Positions 35,653-44,513 are shown, numbered from the stretch's first letter. The stretch: 64,000 nucleotides of DNA from CAVUCH01 sp963763095 (GCA_963763095.1 CAVXNR010000006.1:248001-312000), one strand, 5' to 3'. A program made the numbers and translations. The notes: generated by a model not told the origin, from the sequence alone.

Positions 35653-36162
35653 ATGTCCGATCACACCTACCGCTTCTGCCCGATCTGCAGCGGCGCCCTG
35701 GAATCACGGCTGCTGAAGGCTGGCGAGCCCGAGCGGCTCGTGTGCAGGCAGTGCGGCTTCGTCTTCTACCTCGATCCCAAGATTGCCGTGGGCACGATCA
35801 TTCGCGCACGGGAAGGCGGGATCGTCCTCGTGCGCCGTGCGATCGAGCCAGGCTTCGGTAAGTGGGTGTTCCCCGGAGGATACGTCGATCGCGGCGAGGA
35901 AATCAGGTCCGCCGCCATCCGGGAAGCGCGCGAAGAGTGCGGCCTCGAGGTCGCTCTGGAAGGGCTCGTCGACATCTACTCGTACCCCGGAAAAACGCCG
36001 ATCATCGTCGTCTACGCCGCGACCGTCACCGGCGGAACGCTCTGCGCCGACGACGAATGCCTGGAGGCACGCGTGTTCGAGCCTGCGGGGATTCCCTGGG
36101 ACGAACTGGCGTTCAGGAGCACGTACGAGGCGTTACGCGCCTATTTGAGCGCCGGCTCGTAG
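35653..36162 (+). CDS. NUDIX hydrolase with N-terminal zinc ribbon
   Basis: A 169-residue protein. Cys9, Cys12, Cys31 and Cys34 form a zinc ribbon (FCPICSG ... VCRQCGF). The NUDIX box starts at Gly76 (GGYVDRGEEIRSAAIREARE and ECGLEV), with all GX5EX7REXXEEXG positions intact. This architecture is seen in NADH-pyrophosphatase/ADP-ribose-pyrophosphatase-like NUDIX enzymes that hydrolyse nucleotide diphosphate derivatives; the exact substrate is not predictable. The start is directly abutted by a heptamer array with no recognisable ribosome binding site. Confidence 0.9.
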   Translation: MSDHTYRFCPICSGALESRLLKAGEPERLVCRQCGFVFYLDPKIAVGTIIRAREGGIVLVRRAIEPGFGKWVFPGGYVDRGEEIRSAAIREAREECGLEVALEGLVDIYSYPGKTPIIVVYAATVTGGTLCADDECLEARVFEPAGIPWDELAFRSTYEALRAYLSAGS

Positions 36163-36222
36163 GAGCGCAGTTGCGGAACGTGCGCCCCAGGAAATCGTGT
36201 GTTCGCCTGTATGCCCGGCCGC

Positions 36223-36250
36223 GCCTGCGGGCTGCGGCCTGTGGCCTGCC
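36223..36250. repeat. Heptamer tandem array (GCCTGCG-like x4)
   Basis: Four 7-bp units GCCTGCG, GGCTGCG, GCCTGTG, GCCTGCC lie in the ~100-bp gap between the convergent NUDIX and aldolase genes. Confidence 0.6.
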
Positions 36251-36260
36251 GCCCGGGTCG

Positions 36261-37706
36261 TCAGTCCGACAACCCCTCGGCCTTGCGCTCCGTCGCCGTG
36301 ATCTTGCCGGCGGCCGCCTGCAGCTCCGCTTCACGGCTGAAGGGGATGTCCGGAGCCGTCACGAACCGCTTCACGGCAGCGGCCGTGCCGCCCACGTTCA
36401 GCTGCTTCATCAGGAAGGCGAAGCGCTCCTCCAGCGACTGCCCCAACGCCGCCTTCACGTCGTCGCCCATCGTCCAGAGCTGCGCCTTGAAGGGACCGAT
36501 GGCCTTCTTGCGCGCCTTGTAGAGGAACTGCTGCTCGGTATCGTTCGGCTTCCGCTCCTCGGCGGCGTTGTCCTGCAGCCATGCGTACATCTCTGCCTTC
36601 AACTCCGCCGGGAACTGCGGGTGGTCGTACACCATGTTCTGGAAGTCGGTCGCGAGGTGGATCTCACACGCGCCGGCCTTCGGGAATGCATCGAAGGCTG
36701 ATGGCGGGAGCGTGGACGCGCCGTGCTGCACCGCGCCGCCGAGGCCGTAATCCCTGCGCGCAACGCTCGACAGCTCGTGAAGGGCCTCGAGGTCGATCTG
36801 CACGTCCATCCGCGGCTTGCCGTCGGCGCCGACGAAGCCACCGTGGGCGGTGCCGGTCTGCACGCTGATTTTGCTGATGCCCACGTGCTCGCCGCGCTTG
36901 CGGAGCTGCGCGTGGTAACCGCGCATGAACGCGTGCAGCTCGTGAACATCAGAGTTCTTGCCACCCACCTCACCGATTTCTCCGCCGACCGATACCGTCA
37001 GCCCGTCCGGCTCGTGGCGCCGGCAGAACTCCGTGAAATCAGCCGCGAGGTCGCAGTTGACGGCCTGCTGTTCGTCGAGCGTCGACTTGTCGAGATCCAC
37101 GAGGGTGGAGGTGTCGATGTCGATGTTGTAGAACCCGGCCGCAATCTCCTCGCGGATGAGCCCCTTGAGCGTGTCGAACTCCTTCTCGCGATCCGGGCTG
37201 TGGTACTTCTTCGCGTTCACCTGAACGTGATCGCCCTGGATGAACAGCGGGCCGTCGAAGCCCTCGCGCAGCGCGGCGGCCGTGATCATGGCGGCGTACT
37301 CGTGCGGGCGCTGTTCCGTGTAGCCGATCTCGGAGCGGGCGATCTCGAAGATGATCGCGCCGGCGTCCATCGCTTTTGCCGCGCGGAACGCCGCGCGTGC
37401 CGTGTAGTACGACATGACGCGGATGTTCATCGCCGGCACCGTGAAGCCGCTCGCTTCGCCGCGGCCCATTGCCATGTAGAGGTCGTGGATCGACGCGGGC
37501 CGGATGCCCTTCGCGGCCGCGACGCTGCGGATAATCCAGCGCGCCGTGCCTTTGATCTCCGGTGTGGCTCCGAGCGCACCGGTGTGCGCCAGCCGATCGA
37601 TGAGCCCGCCGTCGACAGGGCCGCCTGACGGCAGGAACGTGTCTCCCTCTGCGCGGCCGAGCGCAGCGGTGGCCGCGAGGATTTCATCCACGGACTGGAA
37701 CTGCAT
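36261..37706 (-). CDS. Class II fructose-bisphosphate aldolase-like protein
   Basis: A 481-residue protein, longer than standard class II aldolases (~340 aa). The metal-dependent TIM-barrel motifs are FIQGDHVQVNAKKY (metal histidine region), FYNIDIDTSTLVDLD, VSVGGEIGEVGGKNSDVHEL, VQTGTAHGGFV and GGAVQHGASTLP with a conserved HGAS loop. The N-terminal ~75 residues (VDEILAATAALGRAEGDTFL) and C-terminal ~120 residues (AELKAEMYAWLQDNAAEERK) are extensions found in a long, distinct subgroup. Cleavage of fructose 1,6-bisphosphate or a related ketose bisphosphate is likely. It is transcribed alone. Confidence 0.85.
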   Translation of the reverse strand: MQFQSVDEILAATAALGRAEGDTFLPSGGPVDGGLIDRLAHTGALGATPEIKGTARWIIRSVAAAKGIRPASIHDLYMAMGRGEASGFTVPAMNIRVMSYYTARAAFRAAKAMDAGAIIFEIARSEIGYTEQRPHEYAAMITAAALREGFDGPLFIQGDHVQVNAKKYHSPDREKEFDTLKGLIREEIAAGFYNIDIDTSTLVDLDKSTLDEQQAVNCDLAADFTEFCRRHEPDGLTVSVGGEIGEVGGKNSDVHELHAFMRGYHAQLRKRGEHVGISKISVQTGTAHGGFVGADGKPRMDVQIDLEALHELSSVARRDYGLGGAVQHGASTLPPSAFDAFPKAGACEIHLATDFQNMVYDHPQFPAELKAEMYAWLQDNAAEERKPNDTEQQFLYKARKKAIGPFKAQLWTMGDDVKAALGQSLEERFAFLMKQLNVGGTAAAVKRFVTAPDIPFSREAELQAAAGKITATERKAEGLSD

Positions 37707-37754
37707 GATGACGAGAACTCCTTCAGATATGGTGGTACCGGCCCCGGCAGGCGC

Positions 37755-38945
37755 TCAGCGCTCGGACGGAACAGGTGATTGTACAACGGGAAAACCGTAG
37801 TCTTCTACGACTGCGGCGCGCGCGGCCTCGCGGACCATCTCGGCGATCGGGAGCATCCGCTCGGCGTTCTCGATCTCAGCGGGCCTGGCCCGGGTGACAG
37901 GGTGCCGAGGGGTGAAGAGCTGACAGCAGTCCTGGTCCGGAATGATCGAAATGTGGAAGCTCCCGATTCGTTCGGCCTCGGCCGTGATCTCTTCCTTGTC
38001 CATGCCCACGAGCGGCCGCAGAACTGGCAGGCTGGTTGCCGATGAGATGACGGCCATGTTGTCGAGCGTCTGCGACGCCACCTGTCCCACCACCTCCCCG
38101 GTGACGAGCGCTCGCGCCCCGACCTGCCGGGCGATCGCATCCGCGATGCGCATCATCAGCCGCCGGTAGATGACGATGCGGAGGGCCGGCGGGACCGCGA
38201 CCACGACCTGCCGCTGCAGCTGACCGAACGGCACCTGATAGAGCCGCACCTGAAGCTGATAGCGCGCGAGCAGCGTGGCGATCTCCCGGACCTTTTCCTG
38301 CGATGTGGCCTCGTGAAACGGATAGCTGTGGAAGTGCACGAAATGCACGGAGCACCCGCGGCGCATCATCCGCCACGCAGCCACCGGCGAGTCGATGCCG
38401 CCCGACAGCAGGCACACGACACGGCCGCTCACGCCCCCGGGCAAGCCCCCAGGCCCCCGCTCCTTGCCGAAGGAATAGAACGCGTCTTTCGAGACGAACT
38501 CGATGCGGATGTTCAGTTCGGGGTTGTCGAGGTTCACGGGCCAGCCGAACGCCGCCTGCACGCGAGCCCCGACCAGCCGCTCGATGTCCGGCGAGGGTAT
38601 CGGAAAACGCTTGTCGGCTCGCCGCGCCGTCACACGGAAGTTCCTGGGTGATCGTCCCTGCAGATCCGTCAGCAGCGCCTCGATGAGGAGGTCGAGATCC
38701 GGCGCCGTGCGACGTGCAACGGCGAAGTTGGCGATGCCGAAGACGTGTCGCAGCCGATCGCGGGCGGCCTCCCACGTCGCACCGGGGCCGAGCACCACCT
38801 CGATCCGCCCCATGATGGATCGCACCTCGCGCACGTCGAGATCCGCGGTTGCGAGCTTCACGTGATTGACGAGGCGGCTGATGAACCACGGACGGTTCTT
38901 TCCCTTGAGGGCGATCTCCTGGTAGTGGATGACAATCGAACGCAT
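37755..38945 (-). CDS. thiI: tRNA 4-thiouridine synthetase ThiI (no rhodanese domain)
   Basis: A 396-residue protein. Its order is an N-terminal ferredoxin-like domain (VIHYQEIALKGKNRPWFISR), a THUMP region (LLIEALLTDLQGRSPRNFRV) and a PP-loop adenylating domain with LLSGGIDSPVAAWRMMRRG. KIEF-like downstream elements follow, such as VTGEVVGQVASQTLDNMAVI and DQDCCQLFTPRHPVTRARP. The C-terminal rhodanese domain of the E. coli protein is absent, as in many bacteria, so sulfur is delivered differently. It makes s4U8 in tRNA and may also supply sulfur for thiazole synthesis. The start MRSIVIHYQE uses ATG 38943-38945. Confidence 0.93.
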   Translation of the reverse strand: MRSIVIHYQEIALKGKNRPWFISRLVNHVKLATADLDVREVRSIMGRIEVVLGPGATWEAARDRLRHVFGIANFAVARRTAPDLDLLIEALLTDLQGRSPRNFRVTARRADKRFPIPSPDIERLVGARVQAAFGWPVNLDNPELNIRIEFVSKDAFYSFGKERGPGGLPGGVSGRVVCLLSGGIDSPVAAWRMMRRGCSVHFVHFHSYPFHEATSQEKVREIATLLARYQLQVRLYQVPFGQLQRQVVVAVPPALRIVIYRRLMMRIADAIARQVGARALVTGEVVGQVASQTLDNMAVISSATSLPVLRPLVGMDKEEITAEAERIGSFHISIIPDQDCCQLFTPRHPVTRARPAEIENAERMLPIAEMVREAARAAVVEDYGFPVVQSPVPSER

Positions 38946-39049
38946 GGGGATCTATCGGCCGGCTTCAGGCTCCCTGGCCCGCTCTGCTCGGCCTTCGGGC
39001 TGGGCCCGTTGACGCTGATCGCATGTAGTCTGACAGAAAGGATGGCCTG

Positions 39050-39289
39050 ATGAGCGCGTATCACCTGCTCGCGCTGATGGCGTGCGCCGTCGTGACCGCC
39101 GGACAGCGATCCCCCTGCCCTGCAGCCGGATGCGCCGATCGCGTGTGATGCCTGCGGGGAATGGAACAGGCCCCGGGCTCCGTTCCGGGTGTTCGGCGAC
39201 GTTACTACGTCGGCGTCGCAGGACTCTCCGCGGTCCTGGTCACGTCGGAGACGGGAAGCATCCTGCTCGACGGCGGGCTGCCGGAATCA
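39050..39289 (+). pseudogene. Truncated subclass B3 metallo-beta-lactamase fragment
   Basis: ATG 39050 opens a signal-peptide-like start (MSAYHLLALMACAVVTAGQ). After a one-base shift in the C-run near 39112 the frame reads LQPDAPIACDACGEWNRPRA and PFRVFGDV. After a second shift near 39202 it reads YYVGVAGLSAVLVTSETGSI and LLDGGLPES. This is the N-terminal strand pattern of B3 metallo-beta-lactamases (AxWNxPxxPFRV.G..YYVG..GLSAVLVTS..G.ILLDGGLP.S). Homology stops at 39289, before any of the zinc-binding HXHXDH motifs, and the NtrC-type gene ends 25 bp later. It is clearly a dead remnant. Confidence 0.7.
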
Positions 39290-39313
39290 TGTATACCGGG
39301 GCCAGACAGGGCG

Positions 39314-40711
39314 TCAGGCCACAGCGTCCCCACCCGTGCCCAGCCGCTGCAGCTTGTCGATGAGGGTCGTGCGGCTCAATTGCAGCAGCCGCGCAGCCTT
39401 CCGCTTGTTGCCGCCCGTCCGCTCGAGGGAGCGCAGGATTAGCTCGCGTTCGAGCTGAGACACCACGGACAGAAAGTTGAGGCCCTCCTCAGGAATCGAC
39501 ACCGACGTGGTCAGCCGCGATTCCGAGGGCTGCCGGATCTCCTCTGGCAGCATGGCCGGTGTGATGTCGCCCTCCGAGCCGCTCATCGCCACTGCGTACT
39601 CCATGGCATTTTCCAGCTGGCGAATGTTGCCCGGCCACGGATGGTTCATCAGGATGCGCACGCACTCCTGGCCAAGGGTCCGCACGGGCATGCCATTGGC
39701 CTCGCATGACTGCCGGACGAAGTACGGCGCCAGGAGCGCGATGTCCTCGCGTCGTGCACGCAGCGGCGGCAGCCGGACAGGCACCACGTTCAGCCGGTAG
39801 TAGAGATCCTCGCGGAACGCGCCCTCCTTGACCATCTTGCGCAGGTCCAGGTTGGTTGCGGCGATAATGCGGATGTCGAACTTCACGGAGCGGGACTCCC
39901 CCAGCCGCTCGACCTGGCGATCCTGCAGCGCCCGCAGGAGCTTGGCCTGCAGCGGCAACGACATCGTCGAGACTTCGTCGATGAACAACGTCCCTCTATG
40001 TGCCAACTCGAAGCGGCCGGCGCGCGACTGCACGGCGCCGGTGAAGGCGCCCTTCACGTGCCCGAACAGCTCCGCTTCCGCGAGTCCGTCCGGAATCGCC
40101 GCGGCGTTGAACGCGACGAACGGCTGATCGTGCCGCGTACTGTTGTGGTGGATGGTGCGGGCGATTAGCTCTTTGCCCGTACCGGTCTCACCCTCGATGA
40201 GGATCGTGCTGTGCATCGGCGCGATGAGCTCCAGGGTCGAGAACACGGCCCGCATTGGTGCACTGCACCCTACGATGTCGTGGAACCTGAACCGGCTGTG
40301 GAACTGCGCCGGCACCTGGGCATTCTCCTGAGGCTGCTGCTGCTCGACGGGCGCCCGCAGGATTCGCAAAAGCTGTGACAGCTGGAAGGGCTTGGTCAGG
40401 AAATCGACCGCCCCTCGCTTGATGGCCGTGACGGCGTCGCTGACACCTCCGAACCCCGTCATGACGACAGCCCGCATCGTCGGGAAAAGCGTCAACGCCT
40501 CGTCCAGCACATCGAGCCCGTTCGCGTCAGGCAGGCGCAGGTCGACGACGAGCGCGTCGTACGCGAACGCATGCAGGCGCTCAAGCCCGGCCGCGGCATC
40601 CGCCGCCTGCGCAACCGAGAAGCCGCCGGCCTCCAGGCCGTCGGCTATCGCCTGCCGCAGCGTCGGTTCGTCTTCGATGAGCAGAACGGAGAATCCGCTG
40701 TTATCAGTCAT
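39314..40711 (-). CDS. Sigma-54-dependent NtrC-type response regulator
   Basis: A 465-residue three-domain regulator. The receiver domain has the acidic pair LLIEDEP, phospho-acceptor Asp in LVVDLRLPDANG and Lys in DFLTKPF. The AAA+ domain has Walker A GETGTGKE (174-181), GAFTGA (221-226, sigma-54 contact) and the Walker B region THRGTLFIDEVSTM. The C-terminal Fis-type HTH is NKRKAARLLQLSRTTLIDKL. It starts at ATG 40709-40711 (MTDNSGFSVLLIED); six codons further upstream are open but less likely. No partner histidine kinase is in the window, so its signal and regulon are unknown. Confidence 0.94.
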   Translation of the reverse strand: MTDNSGFSVLLIEDEPTLRQAIADGLEAGGFSVAQAADAAAGLERLHAFAYDALVVDLRLPDANGLDVLDEALTLFPTMRAVVMTGFGGVSDAVTAIKRGAVDFLTKPFQLSQLLRILRAPVEQQQPQENAQVPAQFHSRFRFHDIVGCSAPMRAVFSTLELIAPMHSTILIEGETGTGKELIARTIHHNSTRHDQPFVAFNAAAIPDGLAEAELFGHVKGAFTGAVQSRAGRFELAHRGTLFIDEVSTMSLPLQAKLLRALQDRQVERLGESRSVKFDIRIIAATNLDLRKMVKEGAFREDLYYRLNVVPVRLPPLRARREDIALLAPYFVRQSCEANGMPVRTLGQECVRILMNHPWPGNIRQLENAMEYAVAMSGSEGDITPAMLPEEIRQPSESRLTTSVSIPEEGLNFLSVVSQLERELILRSLERTGGNKRKAARLLQLSRTTLIDKLQRLGTGGDAVA

Positions 40712-40879
40712 GCGTCTTGGAAGCAATCACGTCGTCGCCACGTCCAGGACGGCTGTGGCCGGTTCGGGACAACACGTCCGAGAGGGAGACTGCGTACCTT
40801 TGTTCTCGGTTTATCAACAGTCGAGCTTTAGGCAAGGTTCCCGCTTTCGTCGGGCGACCGGCGCCGCCGGCCCGCGTCC

Positions 40880-41398
40880 ATGACCGCCCAGGTCGTCGCG
40901 ACTACCTATCTCGAGATCACCGCTCGAGCCGATCTCCGGACCGGGCGCGCAACGCGCGTCCCATGCACCATCGCACGCGTGGAGGTGCCGACGCCCGCGC
41001 TGAACCGCTTCCTGTATGTTGCGGTCGGACAGTCATGGGCGTGGAACGATCGGCTCGAGTGGGACCCGGCCCGGTGGCGGGAGTACGTCGATCGCCGGGA
41101 GCTCGAAACCTGGGTTGCGTATGTTCGCGGCACACCCGCCGGGTACTTCGAGCTCGAAATGCAGGGAGACGATGTCGAGATCGTCTACTTCGGCCTGCTC
41201 CCGGCGTTCATCGGGCTCGGGCTCGGCGGCACGCTGCTGACGGCGGCGATCGAGCGCGCCTTCGGCCTCGGCGCGGCGCGCGCCTGGGTGCATACCTGCT
41301 CGCTCGATCACCCGCAGGCGCTCGGTAACTATCTCGCGCGCGGCATGCGGGTGTATCGGACGGCGGTTGACCACGGGAGCGCTGTCCGCCGGGACTGA
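40880..41398 (+). CDS. GNAT-family N-acetyltransferase
   Basis: A 172-residue protein with a GNAT core: YFELEMQGDDVEIVYFGLLP (strand 4) followed by the acetyl-CoA loop FIGLGLGGTLLTAAIERAF and the C-terminal AWVHTCSLDHPQALGNYLAR with MRVYRT. The acceptor substrate is unknown. The final residues DHGSAVRRD are read from a GCCGGGACTGAAGTCCCGGC palindrome whose CTGAAG core supplies the TGA stop (41396-41398), so the natural C-terminus has been replaced by the repeat. It is divergent from the NtrC-type gene. Confidence 0.85.
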   Translation: MTAQVVATTYLEITARADLRTGRATRVPCTIARVEVPTPALNRFLYVAVGQSWAWNDRLEWDPARWREYVDRRELETWVAYVRGTPAGYFELEMQGDDVEIVYFGLLPAFIGLGLGGTLLTAAIERAFGLGAARAWVHTCSLDHPQALGNYLARGMRVYRTAVDHGSAVRRD

Positions 41399-41407
41399 AG
41401 TCCCGGC
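41388..41407. repeat. Palindromic repeat GCCGGGACTGAAGTCCCGGC
   Basis: A 20-bp near-perfect palindrome with CTGAAG core, followed by TCCAC. It belongs to the dispersed palindrome family and overlaps the 3' end of the GNAT gene. Confidence 0.85.
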
Positions 41408-41444
41408 TCCACAATCACACCGGGGTGCCGGCGCACCTCGTACA

Positions 41445-41515
41445 CCGTCGCACCCTCGGAAGGCCGTCACCCTTGGATGGCCGTCGCACCCTCGAACGCC
41501 GTCGCACCCTCCCCC
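41445..41515. repeat. Degenerate 17-19-bp tandem repeat x4
   Basis: Four units starting CCGTCGCACCCTCG... (41445, 41464, 41481, 41499) lie between the GNAT and SDR genes, directly after the palindrome at 41388-41407. The second unit is the most diverged. Confidence 0.7.
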
Positions 41516-41540
41516 GTGCACCCGACGTCCGTACTCCGTG

Positions 41541-42332
41541 CTACCCCCGCCCCATGAAGGGCATCTTCGTGGCCATAACGGTCATGAAGGGCACATTGGC
41601 GTCCAGCGGGAGACTCGCCATGTAGAGCACGGCCCGAACCACGTGCGAGATATCGAGCAGGGGCTCCGGCGCCACTTCGCCATTTGCCTGCAGCACGCCG
41701 CCCGAGAACCGCCTGGTCATCTCCGTCTCGGCGTTGCCGATGTCGATCTGTCCACAGGCGATGTCGAACGCACGGCCATCTAGCGCCGTGGACCGTGTGA
41801 GGCCCGTGATCGCGTGCTTGGTTGCGGTATACGGAGCGGAGTTGGGACGAGGCACGTGGGCGGAGATCGAGCCGTTGTTGATGATGCGTCCGCCGCGCGG
41901 CCGCTGCGCCTTCATCAGCCGGAAGGCCTGCTGCGTGCAGAGGAATGCGCCCGTCAGGTTCACGTCGACAATCGATTGCCACTGCTGGACGGTGATGTCT
42001 TCCAGCGGAACCGCGGGAGCGCTCACGCCCGCGTTGTTGAAGAGCACGTCGAGGCGCCCGAACTCCGCGCGCACCCTGTCGAACAGCTGCCGCACCGAGT
42101 CTTCGTCGGTCACGTCCGCCGGCACGGCAATCGCCTGCGTGGCGTGCGGCGACGCCTCGCGCAGCGCATCCTCGAGCCGATCCCCCCGGCGGCCGGCGAG
42201 CACGACCGCATAGCCTTCGGCAAGCAGTCCTAGAGCGACGGCGCGGCCGATCCCGCTGCCCGCCCCGGTTATGAGCGCGACCCTGGGTGGTGTCTCCACG
42301 TCGCGAACGGTAACATGGCGCCGAAGCCGCAT
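41541..42332 (-). CDS. Short-chain dehydrogenase/reductase
   Basis: A 263-residue SDR. The cofactor motif is ALITGAGSGIGRAVALGLL (TGxxxGIG), and the NAG motif is VLFNNAGVSAPAVPLEDI. Catalytic residues are Ser in NNGSISAHVPRP and YxxxK in APYTATKHAITGL. The Arg in VVLAGRRGDR after strand 2 suggests NADP(H) preference. The C-terminus ends ...MATKMPFMGRG. It is divergent from the epimerase gene; the physiological substrate cannot be told. Confidence 0.92.
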   Translation of the reverse strand: MRLRRHVTVRDVETPPRVALITGAGSGIGRAVALGLLAEGYAVVLAGRRGDRLEDALREASPHATQAIAVPADVTDEDSVRQLFDRVRAEFGRLDVLFNNAGVSAPAVPLEDITVQQWQSIVDVNLTGAFLCTQQAFRLMKAQRPRGGRIINNGSISAHVPRPNSAPYTATKHAITGLTRSTALDGRAFDIACGQIDIGNAETEMTRRFSGGVLQANGEVAPEPLLDISHVVRAVLYMASLPLDANVPFMTVMATKMPFMGRG

Positions 42333-42365
42333 GCACGAAGCCCTAAGCTCAGGACCGGTCCTCCC

Positions 42366-43316
42366 ATGCAGATCCTAGTCACCGGCGCAGCCGGCTTCCT
42401 CGGCCGACGCCTCATTGAAGCCTTGCTCGAGGAACCCACCGGCCTGCCGCCAATCGCGCGCATCATCGCCGCGGACGTGACCCGGTGTCCCATTGAGGAC
42501 CGGCGCATCGCCCACCGGCAGGGCACGATCGCCGACGTGGATTTCGTGCACTCGATCGCCGAGCCCGACATAGACGTCGTGTACCACCTGGCTGCTGTCC
42601 TGAGCGGCCAGTCGGAGGCCGAGTTCGACACCGGCATGCACGTCAACGTCGATGCGACGAGGACCCTGCTCGAGGCGTGCCGCCGGCTCCGCCGCCCGCC
42701 GCGGGTGGTGTTTGCGAGCACCGTCGCCGTGTTCGGTGGCGAGCTGCGTGCGACCGTGTCCGAGGACGCCGTCGTGAGGCCGCAGTCGTCCTACGGTACG
42801 GAGAAGGCCATAGGCGAGCTGCTCGTCAGCGAGTACTCGCGCCGCAGCTTCATCGACGGGATCGCCTGCCGCGTAGCGACGGTTGCGATCAGGCCGGGCA
42901 AGCCGAACTCCGCCCTGTCGTCGTTCGTCAGCGGTATCGTCCGGGAGCCTCTTGCAGGGATCGCGACGGTGTGCCCGGTGCCGCCCGATACACGTCTCTG
43001 GATTAGTTCGCCCCGAACTGTCACGGCCAATCTGCTCCACGCCGCACGAGTGCCCGCAGCCGCCCTCGAAGGCCAGCGAGTGTTGAACCTGCCCGGGCTC
43101 GCGGTGACGCCCGGCGGGATGCTGGACAGCCTCAGGCGACTCGGCGGCTCGGAAGCGCACGCGCGTGTACGCGTCGAGATTGACGAGCGCGTCGCGCACG
43201 TCGTATGCACCTGGCCCGGCGCGCTCGACGCAAGCCGCGCGATCCGTCTCGGGTTCATGGCCGACCGCAATATCGACGAGCTGGTCGGTGAGTACATCTC
43301 GGAGCAGCGCGGGTAA
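42366..43316 (+). CDS. NAD-dependent epimerase/dehydratase (D-erythronate dehydrogenase-like)
   Basis: A 316-residue extended SDR. The glycine motif is MQILVTGAAGFLGRRLIEAL. DVVYHLAAVLSGQSEAEFDT, the catalytic Ser/Thr region VVFASTVAVFGG and Tyr/Lys in PQSSYGTEKAIGELLVSEYS are all intact. The sequence style (LSGQSEAEFDTGMHVNVDAT, VRPGKPNSALSSFVSGIVRE-like) is closest to DenD/D-erythronate dehydrogenase-type proteins. ATG 42366 is used since residues align from MQILVTG; a 17-codon extension exists. The flavoprotein gene follows after 15 nt, so the pair is probably an operon. Confidence 0.88.
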   Translation: MQILVTGAAGFLGRRLIEALLEEPTGLPPIARIIAADVTRCPIEDRRIAHRQGTIADVDFVHSIAEPDIDVVYHLAAVLSGQSEAEFDTGMHVNVDATRTLLEACRRLRRPPRVVFASTVAVFGGELRATVSEDAVVRPQSSYGTEKAIGELLVSEYSRRSFIDGIACRVATVAIRPGKPNSALSSFVSGIVREPLAGIATVCPVPPDTRLWISSPRTVTANLLHAARVPAAALEGQRVLNLPGLAVTPGGMLDSLRRLGGSEAHARVRVEIDERVAHVVCTWPGALDASRAIRLGFMADRNIDELVGEYISEQRG

Positions 43317-43331
43317 GCAGACGGACGAGGC

Positions 43332-44513
43332 GTGGACGTCCACACGACATTGCTGATAGTGGGAGCGGGCCCGTTCGGGCTGGCCGCGGCATCGCTGGCT
43401 CAGGATCGCGGGATCGATCACCTGATGATCGGCGGCCAGATGGCCTTCTGGCGTCAGCACATGCCCGCCGGCATGTATCTCCGGTCAGCGGCTGACTGGC
43501 ACCTCGATCCCGCGGGCGTCTGCACCATTGAGCGTTTTCTCGGCTCGCGCGGCCTCACACGATCAGAGGCAGAGCCGCTGTCGTTGCGGCGCTACCTGGA
43601 GTACACGGACTGGCTTCAGGTGCAGAAGGGCCTGCACCCGGTTGACGATCGCGTCACGGCGTTGCATCACGCCGGGGGAACGCGCGCCCGGTTCAGAGCC
43701 GAAATGGCGAGCGGTGCTGTCTTGACTGCCGAGGTCGTCCTCCTTGCGCTGGGGTTCGGATCGTTTGCTCACGCGCCCGCCGAGATCGTGAGCAAGCTGC
43801 CCACCGGACGCTGGGCACACACGTGCGACCACGTGAATCTCGAGCCCTCGAGAGATCGCCGCTGCCTCGTGCTTGGGGGCAGGCAGAGCGCCTTCGAGTG
43901 GGCGGCGCTGCTCAACGAGGCAGGTGCGGCATCGGTGCACGTCGTGCACCGGCACGAGAGTCCTCGATTTGCCGAGGCCGACTGGTCGTGGGTGGGACCG
44001 CTGGTCGAGCGCTTCGAGGACGAGCCCGGGTGGTACCGAAATCTTCCAAAAGTCGAGCGCGACGCGCTGGACTACAGGCTCTGGTGCGAGGGCCGCCTGA
44101 AGGTCGAGCCCTGGCTCGAGGCGCGGTGCCGCGCCGAGCGAATCACGGTCTGGCCGAGTACCACCCTCGCCTCAGCCAGTGAGGGTCCGGGTGACGCGGT
44201 CACGGTGCGTTTCGATAACGGCAAGGCCGAGGCGTTCGACCAGATCGTTCTCGCCACTGGCTATAAGGCCGACCTGACGAGCGTACCGTTCCTCACGCGG
44301 GGGAACCTCCTGCCGCTGGTGGCTTCTGACAGCGGCCGACCGCTGCTCGATGACACGCTGCAGACCACGGTTGACGGGCTGTTCGTCACGAGCCTTCTTG
44401 CGAGCCGCGACTTCGGTCCGTTCTTCGCGTTCACGGTCTCGGCACGCACCTCAGCGCGCCTCGTGATGCGGGGACTTGGCGAGAGAGGGCTCGCAGCTGC
44501 CTCGAATGGCTGA
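43332..44513 (+). CDS. FAD/NAD(P)-binding monooxygenase-like flavoprotein
   Basis: A 393-residue flavoprotein starting at GTG 43332. The N-terminal FAD Rossmann motif is LLIVGAGPFGLAAASLAQD. A second nucleotide motif, RRCLVLGGRQSAFEWAALLN, fits NADPH binding, and IVLATGYKADL is the ATG motif of N-hydroxylating/Baeyer-Villiger-type monooxygenases. It is related in layout to lysine/ornithine N-hydroxylases and FMO-like enzymes. It lies 15 nt after the epimerase gene. The substrate is unknown. Confidence 0.85.
   Translation: MDVHTTLLIVGAGPFGLAAASLAQDRGIDHLMIGGQMAFWRQHMPAGMYLRSAADWHLDPAGVCTIERFLGSRGLTRSEAEPLSLRRYLEYTDWLQVQKGLHPVDDRVTALHHAGGTRARFRAEMASGAVLTAEVVLLALGFGSFAHAPAEIVSKLPTGRWAHTCDHVNLEPSRDRRCLVLGGRQSAFEWAALLNEAGAASVHVVHRHESPRFAEADWSWVGPLVERFEDEPGWYRNLPKVERDALDYRLWCEGRLKVEPWLEARCRAERITVWPSTTLASASEGPGDAVTVRFDNGKAEAFDQIVLATGYKADLTSVPFLTRGNLLPLVASDSGRPLLDDTLQTTVDGLFVTSLLASRDFGPFFAFTVSARTSARLVMRGLGERGLAAASNG

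Noticed and set aside
42375..43460. Minus-strand open frame opposite the epimerase gene
   Set aside because: Shadow of the conserved epimerase frame; composition typical of antisense GC-rich DNA.
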